NCBI RefSeq assembly: GCF_032773895.1
Contig: NZ_CP120416.1
Location: 2,974,001 to 3,038,000 of the forward strand
Reading direction: 5' to 3'
From: Teredinibacter sp. KSP-S5-2
Lineage (GTDB): Bacteria; Pseudomonadota; Gammaproteobacteria; Pseudomonadales; Cellvibrionaceae
DNA: 64,000 bases
Below the pieces are notes generated by a model. That model searched no databases and was not told where the DNA came from. It saw only the letters and a list, made by a program, of their open reading frames with translations. The stretch's first letter is position 1; every line of letters begins with the position of its first letter. Below are positions 9,127-17,843 of this stretch, piece after piece. A program made the translations under genes and the position numbers.

Positions 9127-9790
9127 AACACTGCCTGATCATTCTAGCCAAATTAAGATCTTCTATATCATCTACGTCTATCGAACGGAATGCAGGCATC
9201 ATAGCAGCCCCTACTCGTCCATAAAGCCTGCAGTCATTTTCAATAAAACCCTCGGCCTTAAATGCATATACAGCTTTGTTTTCTACAAACTGATTCCAGC
9301 TTTCAGTCTGCCTAGCAGCCCTATTTTTTGGTATATAATTCTGAGGAACGAAAATATCACCCACTTTTTTCCACAAGTAAGAATGATCTTCAACTAAGGT
9401 AAGTGCGGAATCATAACTTCCACTTTGTACCAGCTCAATAGTGGAATCAATGTCTTCAAAAGTCCGCAGAGGTGCAGTGCAGTATAATAGAACCATTATA
9501 TTCGGCTTTACATCTAACTGGTTATAAGTCCACTTTAACAAAGGGTCTACCTCTGCAATATCCGACCCCATATCCTCAGGCCTCCGTATCACATCCGCAC
9601 CGACTCTCTCCGCTTCTTTCTGGATATCATCATCGTCTGTATTTACAATTAACCTACTAATAAATCGACTTTTCCTTGCTTCTTCAATTGCCTCTGACAA
9701 TAACGAACCACCACCAAATGGCGAAAGATTTTTTTTCTTAATTCCCTTAGACCCGCCTCTTGCAGGAATAATAGCAGTAATGTCGCTCAT
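9095..9790 (-). CDS. CMP-N-acylneuraminate/ulosonate cytidylyltransferase family protein
   Basis: The 231-residue protein has the hallmark nucleotide-binding loop IPARGGSKGIKKKNL at residues 8-22, NTDDDDIQ near 50, a TAPLRT motif near 105-110 (TSPLR in most members) and the closing SIDVDDIEDL. The family transfers CMP from CTP to the anomeric hydroxyl of 2-keto-3-deoxy sugar acids such as NeuAc, legionaminate, pseudaminate or Kdo-like sugars. No NeuB/PseI/LegI-type synthase is seen in the window. The neighbouring dehydratase subunits could supply the keto-acid substrate instead (inference). Its stop overlaps the SAF gene by 32 bases. Confidence 0.85.
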   Translation of the reverse strand: MSDITAIIPARGGSKGIKKKNLSPFGGGSLLSEAIEEARKSRFISRLIVNTDDDDIQKEAERVGADVIRRPEDMGSDIAEVDPLLKWTYNQLDVKPNIMVLLYCTAPLRTFEDIDSTIELVQSGSYDSALTLVEDHSYLWKKVGDIFVPQNYIPKNRAARQTESWNQFVENKAVYAFKAEGFIENDCRLYGRVGAAMMPAFRSIDVDDIEDLNLARMIRQCYGESAENKST

Positions 9791-9805
9791 TTCACCCCCA
9801 TAAAG

Positions 9806-11506
9806 TTAATCATCGACAATAAATTTTCTTCCGTTAACTATACCATCACAAATAGCATCAAGTCCTTTATTTCTCCCTTGAGAAAGCTCCTCCAGGTCAT
9901 TGATATTCAGGTTAAAAGCCATCGAGTCTTTTGTCTCTTTAAGGAAGTCAAGATAAATAGCGCGCCGATTAAAAAAATGGTACGCAAACCTAAGCGCATC
10001 ATTTGTTTGACCCGGCGACAGCTTTCGACCAAACGGAATTTGATCAAGTATTTTTTCATACTCCTCTGGAGTTACAGGATCAGTCGTAAAACCTTTTCCC
10101 TTAATCCAGGCCTCCCCACAAACAACAACATTTTGACTTCTCGAAGTTAGCTCAATCCCAGTCTTCGTGCCGTAAATTAACGTAGTATCGCTCACCTCTG
10201 CTAGCCTATATGTACTAACCTTATCGTCTGCCGGCACAATAAATATATTGCTCGACAAAACTGGAAAACGATTTCTAATCTCTTGTTCAAGTGGTTGCCG
10301 CGAGGGGCTATGCCTTTTAATCTCAGCTGGATGAACTCTAACAATAAGCTGAACATCCCTCCTTTTCTGAAAATACTCAACAGTATACAAAGCCCACTCA
10401 ATTAAACTTTCAAAGACATTGGATGAATAATGCAACTGAGCGTCCCACACTACATTAGGTAGGAGAGTAACTATTGGCTTTGAAAAATCTAATGAACTAA
10501 GTTGAGCAGATGACGTAATAGATTCTTCTGGGTTTTCGTTAAACTGCTGCCAATCACCCGTACCCTTTTCTCTGCTCACAAGATAATCAGTAATCTCTTG
10601 CTTTTTGCTATCAGTAAATTCGAAGTGTTTCCAATCGACTTCAGGCTCAGAGATCATCGTCTTATGATATGTATCTCCGTGAGAAAAAATAAACCTTCTT
10701 TTTCTATATGAAGTATTCCAATTAACTACCCTGACACTTTCTTTACGGCACACCTCTCCAATAACTCCATGGGGCACATAAATTCCATGAAAACACACCA
10801 TCGCCTCATATTTTCTTTCTCCGAGAACAGTCTTCATAACATGCGCCACCACCAGAGAAGAAACAAAGTACTTCCTTAGAGCCTGCTCTGATTGATAATC
10901 TCCCTCTTGAAGCTCGCCTTTACATAAAAACCGTAAAGCACCACTTTTAGCATGTTCTCCTATAAAATAGCCATTATCATCCCTATACTCCAGAATATCA
11001 CTAAAGCTTAACTCTCTAGATAGAGTCTCATATATACCTCTATCAGCATCACTAATGTAGTCACTATAATTAAGAACATTCACCCCAAGTTCTGACCACA
11101 TCTTTGCAGCCTGCTTGTGACAACCGTAGCACAGCCCTACTCCATTGGGCCCCTCTCTAAAAAAAACATCCAGTTCATTTTTTACGTATTGGTATTCAGA
11201 AATAATACAACCAGGTAAAGCGGCATCACACAAGAGAACATCTACAGCAACACCACGCTGTATCAAACTAGCAGCTATAGCACTCTCTGTAATATTTCCA
11301 GCTCTATGACCGCCAGAACTAGTGGCAATTAAAATTCTTTTACTGCCACTTTTCTCAACATCAAAAACAAGCTTATCCCATTCCAAACTAGAATTTGAAA
11401 TTATTTTCGCCCAACTTGGATAGCCGGACAACCCTAAATCGGCCTTTAGGCGATACTTAATTTTTTTTGGTATTTTTTTTAAAATATAATTCTTAACCTT
11501 TCTCAA
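9806..11506 (-). CDS. Capsule_synth (KpsC/KpsS-like) GT-B glycosyltransferase candidate
   Basis: A 566-residue soluble protein. The N-terminal half opens with a basic helix and a Rossmann-like IATSSGGHRAGN segment near residue 60; a CYGCHKQAAKMW stretch is distinctive. The C-terminal half has VRVHPAEIKRH, IYGTKTGIELTSR and CGEAWIKGKGFTTDP, which resemble the conserved HP and GxGxTxD elements of capsule Kdo transferases KpsC and KpsS. Those enzymes use CMP-Kdo, which fits the CMP-sugar synthetase gene directly downstream (inference). The start is a TTG at 11506 with AAGGA eight bases upstream. It is the first gene after wzz. Confidence 0.6.
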   Translation of the reverse strand: MRKVKNYILKKIPKKIKYRLKADLGLSGYPSWAKIISNSSLEWDKLVFDVEKSGSKRILIATSSGGHRAGNITESAIAASLIQRGVAVDVLLCDAALPGCIISEYQYVKNELDVFFREGPNGVGLCYGCHKQAAKMWSELGVNVLNYSDYISDADRGIYETLSRELSFSDILEYRDDNGYFIGEHAKSGALRFLCKGELQEGDYQSEQALRKYFVSSLVVAHVMKTVLGERKYEAMVCFHGIYVPHGVIGEVCRKESVRVVNWNTSYRKRRFIFSHGDTYHKTMISEPEVDWKHFEFTDSKKQEITDYLVSREKGTGDWQQFNENPEESITSSAQLSSLDFSKPIVTLLPNVVWDAQLHYSSNVFESLIEWALYTVEYFQKRRDVQLIVRVHPAEIKRHSPSRQPLEQEIRNRFPVLSSNIFIVPADDKVSTYRLAEVSDTTLIYGTKTGIELTSRSQNVVVCGEAWIKGKGFTTDPVTPEEYEKILDQIPFGRKLSPGQTNDALRFAYHFFNRRAIYLDFLKETKDSMAFNLNINDLEELSQGRNKGLDAICDGIVNGRKFIVDD

Positions 11507-11545
11507 CTCTGAGATCCTTATCTACAAGTCACGACATTATTAAAC

Positions 11546-12550
11546 TCACCGAAAAGTATCGCGCACCTTCCCAGTAAGCTTTACTTTAATCATAAAAAAA
11601 ATAATCAAACCAAAAGAAGTGAGGATACTAGCCAACAACGCAGCCACCACTACCATAACTGCTCTACGGGGTTTAAATTTATTGTCTGGAGTGTTAGGCG
11701 GATCGACCATATCAAAAACAAATTGCTCTCGAACCTCAGACAACATTATTTTTTTTGTTTGCTCTTCAATTAGCTGATAAAAAGCAGCTCTTAATTCAGC
11801 AACGGATGTATTACTCAGTTGGCTTGAAAGATATTCAATGCTTCTTGTAGCCTCTAGAACCTCCTTTTCCCGGACATGCGTATTTATATCTTGAATAAGC
11901 ATTGTCAACCAACGTTGAGCATGTGCTGGGGAATAGAACTCAAGTGACACATAGACGTACCCCGTTTTCGAATTCTTGTCAACAGAAAGTCTATCTACAA
12001 ATGCCTTATATAACTCTTCATCTGTTGGAGGCTTAGAAATCCATTTATTTCCTTCTTTGTTGAATATACTTGAATCCAAAATCAATCTATCATTGTCTTT
12101 ATCCCACGATTTAGAAGCAATTAAATCGACGCCAATCTGATGTTTTTTTATGAAGCGAACGATAAAATCTCTGGAAACCATTTTTTCGATTGCGTATCTA
12201 GTTCTATGATCCCCACTACCTGAAATATTTATCCCTGCAAAGCTCGCAAGCCCCCCTAGATTACCTGCCAGGCCAGCAATTCCTGAACCATCCCCGGTAT
12301 CAGCAGGGGCCAAGAGCGCATCTGATTTATACACATTTGGAATATAAATTGAGTACAAAGCCACTAATACCACAATCAAAAAAGTTGAAATCAGAATTGT
12401 GTATTTGTTTCCCCACAATAAAGAAACAATATCTATTAAATCAACATTGATTAGATCAATATTTTCCTCAAACATAGCGCTGCTTGTTGAACTAGCGTTT
12501 GAATGACAGACTGCACCCACACTACTTACTTGGTTCTCATTTTTATCCAT
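11546..12550 (-). CDS. wzz: Wzz-type polysaccharide chain-length determinant
   Basis: About 334 residues with the usual two-helix layout: an N-terminal membrane segment (about residues 52-71), a long periplasmic region, and a second membrane segment near the C-terminus preceded by the Pro-rich VDPPNTPDNKFKPRR motif. Wzz proteins oligomerise in the inner membrane and set the modal length of Wzy-polymerised chains. A Gly-rich stretch (residues 90-115) resembles the longer Wzz-like and tyrosine-kinase-linked family members, but no kinase domain follows. The ATG at 12550 is preferred over a TTG two codons upstream. Confidence 0.88.
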   Translation of the reverse strand: MDKNENQVSSVGAVCHSNASSTSSAMFEENIDLINVDLIDIVSLLWGNKYTILISTFLIVVLVALYSIYIPNVYKSDALLAPADTGDGSGIAGLAGNLGGLASFAGINISGSGDHRTRYAIEKMVSRDFIVRFIKKHQIGVDLIASKSWDKDNDRLILDSSIFNKEGNKWISKPPTDEELYKAFVDRLSVDKNSKTGYVYVSLEFYSPAHAQRWLTMLIQDINTHVREKEVLEATRSIEYLSSQLSNTSVAELRAAFYQLIEEQTKKIMLSEVREQFVFDMVDPPNTPDNKFKPRRAVMVVVAALLASILTSFGLIIFFMIKVKLTGKVRDTFR

Positions 12551-12674
12551 TATCAAATTGTACCAATATTAACAGCTTGCCATTGAAATCAAATTTATTG
12601 CCACAACTCCCAAATATTTATTCGAAAACTCGGCTATATCTAAACGATCCAGTTAGCAAAACTTCCGGTTAAGG

Positions 12675-13775
12675 CTATGCATGAGCTCTTCTTCTTGCCT
12701 TGTGCAATCGAAAGAAAAACCAAAGCCGGGACATAAAAACTTGATAAATAACACCGGCCAATAAGAGAGCCACTAAACTAACCATTTCGCTCACACCAAG
12801 CATCAACAAAATGATCGAAAAAGTAACGAGTAATGCATGAACAATCAAAATAATACAAAGCACCTCTCTTGGGCTATAGCCAGCCCTTAGAAGAATATGG
12901 TGCAAATGTGTTCTATCAGGTGAAAGTGGAGAGCTACCTCGTACAAGTCGCCTGTAAATTATGGTCACCATATCAAGAAAGGGAAGAAATACTAACCAAA
13001 GAGCAACCACCGGAGGAAATGACGCCCCCTCCCCTTGGGACCCTCTAATACAAAAAACTCCAATCGAGAGCCCTAAAAACATACTACCTGCATCACCCAT
13101 AAAGATTTTTTTTGTACTTGCCCCTATTGCAACCAAGTTAAAATATAGGAACGCAAACAAAGCTCCTATAAATGATGTACAGATCAAATAATCAACTTTT
13201 GCGCCAGATAGGCCAAACAAAAAAAGCATTCCCAAAAAAGAAACAATCGAAATACCACCTACAAGACCATCAACACCATCCATCATATTCATTGCATTTG
13301 ACACCCCCATTAATGACAAGACAGCAACAGGATATCCAAGTATCCCTAACTGTATCTCGCCCCACTCAAATATCGCTCCCAAAGATTTTATGTGTATTTC
13401 CAAGCCATATACAAAGATACAACTAATAAGCAATTGCGCGACCAATCTATAACCTGGACTTAAATGGTACTTATCATCAAGCATCCCCATTAAAACTATC
13501 AACCCACCAACAACAACAAATATTCGGGTGAATAAGACACTTTCTACAAAAAGGACTGCGATCAAACCTACTGATAGATAAATGCACAAACCACCTATCA
13601 GAGGTACATTTCCAGAATGAAGTTTTCTGCCTCCAGGTTTATCTACCAGATTAATTAATACTGAAATAGGAGACAACATTCTAATCATCAAAAAGCAGAG
13701 CAAGCATGACAGTATTAAAACCGAACCCAAATATATCACTTTTGAGTATCCCAACAGTTCATATCCAAAAGACAT
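12675..13775 (-). CDS. wecA: WecA-type undecaprenyl-phosphate sugar-1-phosphate transferase
   Basis: This 366-residue polyprenol-phosphate transferase has about eleven membrane helices and the family's catalytic motifs: GMLDDKYHLSPGYR with the DD pair near 101-102, NAMNMMDGVDGLVGG near 155-170, FMGDAGSMFLG near 225-235, and the DRTHLHHILLRAG cytosolic loop. It starts repeat-unit synthesis by moving GlcNAc-1-P (or a close relative) from UDP-sugar to undecaprenyl phosphate in the inner membrane. It lies 41 bases after ihfB and 118 bases before wzz. The choice between GlcNAc, GalNAc and QuiNAc/FucNAc as first sugar cannot be read reliably. Confidence 0.9.
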   Translation of the reverse strand: MSFGYELLGYSKVIYLGSVLILSCLLCFLMIRMLSPISVLINLVDKPGGRKLHSGNVPLIGGLCIYLSVGLIAVLFVESVLFTRIFVVVGGLIVLMGMLDDKYHLSPGYRLVAQLLISCIFVYGLEIHIKSLGAIFEWGEIQLGILGYPVAVLSLMGVSNAMNMMDGVDGLVGGISIVSFLGMLFLFGLSGAKVDYLICTSFIGALFAFLYFNLVAIGASTKKIFMGDAGSMFLGLSIGVFCIRGSQGEGASFPPVVALWLVFLPFLDMVTIIYRRLVRGSSPLSPDRTHLHHILLRAGYSPREVLCIILIVHALLVTFSIILLMLGVSEMVSLVALLLAGVIYQVFMSRLWFFFRLHKARRRAHA

Positions 13776-13816
13776 AATTTAAAGGAAAAACAATGGTACG
13801 ACCAAGAGAAATGCAA

Positions 13817-14110
13817 TCATGCACCTGATAATTTCTCATTCACCCTATCCCTCAGTTCCTTACCGGGCTTGAAATGCGGCACAAACTTTCCTGGCAGACA
13901 AACTGATTCACCAGTTTTAGGGTTTCTCCCTGTTCTTGGGGCTCTGTAATGTAAGGAAAAACTACCAAACCCCCTTATTTCAATACGATCACCTGTAGCG
14001 AGACTTTGAGACATATATTCTAGAACCAGCTTAACAGCAAGCTCTATATCCTTTGCTGAAAGCTGGTCTTGCGACTCAGCAATTCGTTCAATCAATTCTG
14101 ATTTCGTCAT
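13817..14110 (-). CDS. ihfB: Integration host factor beta subunit
   Basis: The product starts [11 protein letters not shown] and has the HU/IHF arm sequence [21 protein letters not shown] with the DNA-bending Pro region, plus a C-terminal [11 protein letters not shown] helix. The ATG at 14110 is the canonical start; an adjacent ATG lies just upstream, with AGAAGGTGG as ribosome binding site, and further upstream codons are not family-like. IhfB pairs with IhfA to bend DNA. In many gammaproteobacteria ihfB follows rpsA directly; here four nucleotide-sugar genes (about 5 kb) separate them, and the gene is 41 bases upstream of wecA. Confidence 0.95.
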   Translation of the reverse strand: MTKSELIERIAESQDQLSAKDIELAVKLVLEYMSQSLATGDRIEIRGFGSFSLHYRAPRTGRNPKTGESVCLPGKFVPHFKPGKELRDRVNEKLSGA

Positions 14111-14152
14111 CATAGCCACCTTCTGAATTTTATATGCCATTAGACTAAAAAT

Positions 14153-15277
14153 TTAACCAAATAAATAATCAACAATCTTTTGAGATGCATCCCCACTCCC
14201 GTACGGGTTAACAGCAGAACTCATTTCCCTATATTTTTCAGCATTCTGTATCAACATCTCAACTCCTGATACTATCGATTTAGTTTGATTCCCCACAATT
14301 TTAACGGCTCCTGATTCAACCGCTTCAGGTCTCTCTGTTGTATCCCGCATAACAAGAACAGGCTTGTTTAACGAGGGGGCCTCCTCTTGAATTCCTCCTG
14401 AATCAGTAAGAATCAAATATGCCTTGGACATTAGAAATACAAACTTACGATAATCCAACGGAGGTATTAATAATACATTTTGCAACCCTTCCAGAACCCT
14501 TTTTACAGGCTCTTGAACATTTGGATTTAAATGAACAGGATAAACTAGTTGAACATCAGGGTTCCTAATTGCAATATCCCCTATTGCTTTGCATATATTT
14601 TGAAAACCTTCACCAAAATTCTCTCGACGATGACCCGTAACCAAAATTAACTTCTTGCTAAAGTCAATTTTGTACTTTTCGTGGAGAGTATCTTCAAATC
14701 GCTTATCATCAGCACAGTAATCGAGAGTATAAAACAATGCATCAATAACAGTATTCCCTGTTACACAGATTGAACTCTCCGCCACCCCTTCTCGAATCAA
14801 GTTCTCCTTCGCAAAATCAGTCGGAGCAAAATGGTATTTCGCAATAGAGCTAGTTAGTTTTCTATTTATTTCTTCAGGCCAAGGGGAATAAATATCACCT
14901 GTTCTTAAACCCGCTTCTACGTGCCCAACATCAACCTTTGAGTGATAGGCGGCCAATGATGCCGAAAAGGTTGTTGTTGTATCCCCGTGCACAAGCATCA
15001 AATCAGGATTAAACTCAGCAATCACCTCTTCGATTCCACAAAGAACCTTTGAAACTATTTGATTAAGCGTTTGTTTACTGGTCATTAGGTCAAGATCATA
15101 ATGAGGCACAATATCAAAAAGATTTAGCACTTGATCCAACATTTCCCGATGCTGAGCTGTTACGCAGATTCTTACATCAACATTTTCAACTCTGACCAAC
15201 TGTTTAACCACAGGAGCCATTTTTATTGCTTCTGGGCGAGTACCAAAGACTATGAGAATCTTGTTAATCCTTCTCAT
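14153..15277 (-). CDS. wecB: UDP-N-acetylglucosamine 2-epimerase
   Basis: The 374-residue cytoplasmic enzyme has the WecB/MnaA signature: ILIVFGTRPEAIKMAP at the start, HGDTTTTF and HVEAGLRTGDIYSPWPEEINR in the middle, VTGHRRENFGEG, and a LTDSGGIQEEAP donor-binding motif. It converts UDP-GlcNAc to UDP-ManNAc, a precursor for ManNAc or ManNAcA units, which agrees with a GT26 enzyme at the other end of the locus. The ATG at 15277 is chosen over a TTG one codon upstream. It lies between manC and ihfB in the same direction. Confidence 0.95.
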   Translation of the reverse strand: MRRINKILIVFGTRPEAIKMAPVVKQLVRVENVDVRICVTAQHREMLDQVLNLFDIVPHYDLDLMTSKQTLNQIVSKVLCGIEEVIAEFNPDLMLVHGDTTTTFSASLAAYHSKVDVGHVEAGLRTGDIYSPWPEEINRKLTSSIAKYHFAPTDFAKENLIREGVAESSICVTGNTVIDALFYTLDYCADDKRFEDTLHEKYKIDFSKKLILVTGHRRENFGEGFQNICKAIGDIAIRNPDVQLVYPVHLNPNVQEPVKRVLEGLQNVLLIPPLDYRKFVFLMSKAYLILTDSGGIQEEAPSLNKPVLVMRDTTERPEAVESGAVKIVGNQTKSIVSGVEMLIQNAEKYREMSSAVNPYGSGDASQKIVDYLFG

Positions 15278-15325
15278 CAAAAGTCGTTCTCTCTTATAAA
15301 AGTTAGTACTTTTTTATCATGCAAC

Positions 15326-16753
15326 TTAAACTCTGCCATAGCCATCCTCATACCTTACAATATCGTCCTCACCTAAATAGCTCCCACTTTGCACTTCAAT
15401 CAGCTGAAGAGGCAATTTACCCGGGTTAGACAAGCGATGTTTTTCGCCCAGTGGAATATATATAGATTGGTTCTCAGTTAAAAGAACCTCTTTGTCTCCT
15501 TTTTGTACGAGCGCAGTCCCTGTAACCACAATCCAATGCTCAGCCCTATGGTGATGCATCTGTAACGAAAGACTCTCTCCAGGCTTTACCTCTATGCACT
15601 TGACCTGATATCGATCACCAGAATCAATAGAGTCATAACTTCCCCAGGGACGGTGAACTTTTCGATGAGAAGCAAGCTCCGATCTATTGCCCGCCCCCAA
15701 CTTATCAACCACCTCTTTAACTCTTTGGGTATCTCCCCTATTAGCAATCAAAAGAGCATCATCTGTATCCACAACCACAAGATCTTTTACACCTATAGCG
15801 ACTAAGAGTTTCTTTTCAGCGTGAAGAAAAGAATCACTACAATCCAAAGAGATCACATCGCCCAAACTAGCGACACCATCGCCACTCTTTTCCGAGACTT
15901 GCCACATAGCATTCCAATCCCCCAAATCACTCCATCCACAGTCTAACGGAACAAGGTATGCTTCATCAGTCTTCTCCATGATCGCATAGTCAATGGATAT
16001 ATCCTCGCATCGAGAAAACTCATCGAAAGGTACCCTTACAAAATCAAGATCACATTCAGCTTTGCTATAAGACGAATGGGCGTGATCAACTATTTCAGGG
16101 TGATATTTTTTTAACTGGTCAAGGTAACACTTTGCTTTTACAACAAACATCCCGCTGTTCCATGCATATTCCCCACTTTTGACGTACTCGCACGCCTTTT
16201 CTCGATCAGGCTTTTCCTTGAATTCAAGCACTTTATGGACATTAACATCCAATTTCTCAGACCTAATATACCCATACCCGATCTCAGGACTACTAGGGAT
16301 TACACCGAATGTAACTATTTTTTCTTCTCTGGCAACCTCTACCGCCGCACTCAATGCACAATTAAAGCTTTCTACGTCTTTAATCATGTGATCCGCAGGA
16401 AACACACACAAAATTGCCCCAGGATCTTGATCTATGGCCGCAAAGGCAGCCAGAGCAATAGCTGGCGCAGTATTTCTTCCGACTGGCTCTAGCAATATAG
16501 TCGGCTTTTCAACACATACATGACTTAACTGATCAGCAACCATAAAACGCTGGGAATCATTACATATAACTATAGGAGCAGATAAATGCCCAACTCTTTT
16601 TACGGTATGCTGCAACATCGTGTATTCGCCATACAACTTATGAAGCTGTTTGGGATATGCCTTTCTTGATTTAGGCCATAAGCGGGTTCCACTTCCGCCG
16701 GAAAGAATAACAGGAATAACTTTTGAGCTTTGCTTATCAAAAGACACGGACAT
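15326..16753 (-). CDS. manC: Bifunctional mannose-1-phosphate guanylyltransferase / mannose-6-phosphate isomerase
   Basis: This 475-residue type II enzyme (also called AlgA/CpsB/XanB-like) carries the pyrophosphorylase signature LSGGSGTRLWPKSRKAYPKQ at the N-terminus, FPADHMI, and FKEKPDREKA, followed by a C-terminal cupin phosphomannose isomerase domain (SLQMHHHRAEHWIVVTG with metal-ligand histidines). It supplies GDP-mannose for mannose or derived deoxyhexoses in the polysaccharide. No manB, gmd or fcl gene lies in the window, so other steps must be encoded elsewhere. An intrinsic terminator stands immediately upstream, so it may be transcribed from a promoter within the preceding gene or by readthrough. 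Confidence 0.95.
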   Translation of the reverse strand: MSVSFDKQSSKVIPVILSGGSGTRLWPKSRKAYPKQLHKLYGEYTMLQHTVKRVGHLSAPIVICNDSQRFMVADQLSHVCVEKPTILLEPVGRNTAPAIALAAFAAIDQDPGAILCVFPADHMIKDVESFNCALSAAVEVAREEKIVTFGVIPSSPEIGYGYIRSEKLDVNVHKVLEFKEKPDREKACEYVKSGEYAWNSGMFVVKAKCYLDQLKKYHPEIVDHAHSSYSKAECDLDFVRVPFDEFSRCEDISIDYAIMEKTDEAYLVPLDCGWSDLGDWNAMWQVSEKSGDGVASLGDVISLDCSDSFLHAEKKLLVAIGVKDLVVVDTDDALLIANRGDTQRVKEVVDKLGAGNRSELASHRKVHRPWGSYDSIDSGDRYQVKCIEVKPGESLSLQMHHHRAEHWIVVTGTALVQKGDKEVLLTENQSIYIPLGEKHRLSNPGKLPLQLIEVQSGSYLGEDDIVRYEDGYGRV

Positions 16754-16764
16754 CTACACCCCAA

Positions 16765-16790
16765 TTAAAAAAGCGGTCATCGACCGCTTA
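16765..16790 (-). terminator. Rho-independent terminator between the wbpP-like gene and manC
   Basis: On the minus strand an 8-bp perfect stem AAGCGGTC/GACCGCTT with a three-base loop is followed by six T residues. It lies 21 bases after the wbpP-like stop codon. The T run ends about a dozen bases before the manC start. Confidence 0.8.
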
Positions 16791-16810
16791 GAATTATCTT
16801 TAGAGTTCAA

Positions 16811-17830
16811 TTAAACGTTTGCAATGTACCAAGGCATTGCCTCTTCAATACCTTCGGCAATTCTATGACTTGGTTGATATCCAAGTAAACGCGCCGCTTT
16901 TGACACATCAGCCTGGGAATGTCGTACATCACCTGCTCGGAAGTCACGATATACTTGGTCAAGTCCATAAACAACATCTAATTTAGCTAGAGAAGCCTTA
17001 AGGCTATCGAACAGCACATTTAGCGTTGTTCTGTCGCCAACAGCAACATTATAGACTTCATTTTTTGCCTCATCTGAAGCGGTAGCCGCCAAGAGGTTGG
17101 CTTGCACGGCGTTTTCAATAAAGCAAAAATCCCGACTTGTTTCCCCATCACCGTTAATAAAAACCTCTTCACCCGCAATCATAGCCGCAGTCCACTTGGG
17201 GATTACAGCAGCATAAGCTCCGTTTGGGTCCTGACGTTTACCAAATACGTTAAAGTAACGTAAACCCACAGTTTTGAAGTTGTATGTTTTCGCGAAGACA
17301 TCTGCATACAACTCATTCACATACTTAGTAACGGCATACGGGGAAAGAGGCCTACCAATATTCTCTTCCACTTTGGGCAATGCGGGGTGATCGCCATAAG
17401 TTGAACTTGATGCTGCGTATGTGAAGCTTTTTACTTCTGCATCTCTGGCCGCAACCAACATATTCAAAAAACCAGAAATATTGGTTTCATTTGAGGTTAT
17501 CGGGTCATTGATAGAACGAGGTACTGACCCAAGCGCCGCCTGATGCAATACATAATCCACGCCAGAACACGCTTGCTTACAGGTATCCAGGTTACGAATA
17601 TCGCCCTCAATAAAACGAAAACGAGACCATTGCTCCGATGATACAAGCGATTGCACTTCATCCAGATTTTTTTGGTGGCCGGTAGCGAAGTTATCCAACC
17701 CCACTACGGTTTGATTCAACTTCAACAGGGTTTCCAGCAAATTTGAACCAATAAAGCCGGCCACACCGGTGACCAGCCACACTTTAGAAGACTCAAGCAA
17801 AGTTGCTTGAAGTTCTGAATACTTACTCAC
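16811..17830 (-). CDS. wbpP: UDP-N-acetylglucosamine 4-epimerase, WbpP/TviC type
   Basis: The 339-residue extended SDR has the NAD-binding [12 protein letters not shown] motif near residue 20, [11 protein letters not shown], the catalytic [11 protein letters not shown] with a later [11 protein letters not shown], and [21 protein letters not shown], all typical of WbpP/TviC enzymes. These interconvert UDP-GlcNAc(A) and UDP-GalNAc(A), working with the WbpO/TviB dehydrogenase encoded upstream to make UDP-GalNAcA. The GTG start at 17830 has AAGGGAT seven bases upstream, and the stop of the dehydrogenase gene lies 13 bases away, so the two genes form one transcript. Confidence 0.9.
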   Translation of the reverse strand: MSKYSELQATLLESSKVWLVTGVAGFIGSNLLETLLKLNQTVVGLDNFATGHQKNLDEVQSLVSSEQWSRFRFIEGDIRNLDTCKQACSGVDYVLHQAALGSVPRSINDPITSNETNISGFLNMLVAARDAEVKSFTYAASSSTYGDHPALPKVEENIGRPLSPYAVTKYVNELYADVFAKTYNFKTVGLRYFNVFGKRQDPNGAYAAVIPKWTAAMIAGEEVFINGDGETSRDFCFIENAVQANLLAATASDEAKNEVYNVAVGDRTTLNVLFDSLKASLAKLDVVYGLDQVYRDFRAGDVRHSQADVSKAARLLGYQPSHRIAEGIEEAMPWYIANV

Positions 17831-17843
17831 AATAATCCCTTAC

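Noticed and set aside
1-12550. Recent mobile-element insertion in the polysaccharide locus
   Set aside because: The region is AT-rich, but no transposase, integrase, terminal repeats or attachment sites were seen.
12557-12674. Possible JUMPstart/ops element before wzz
   Set aside because: No GGCGGTAG-like sequence was found, and no convincing -35/-10 pair.
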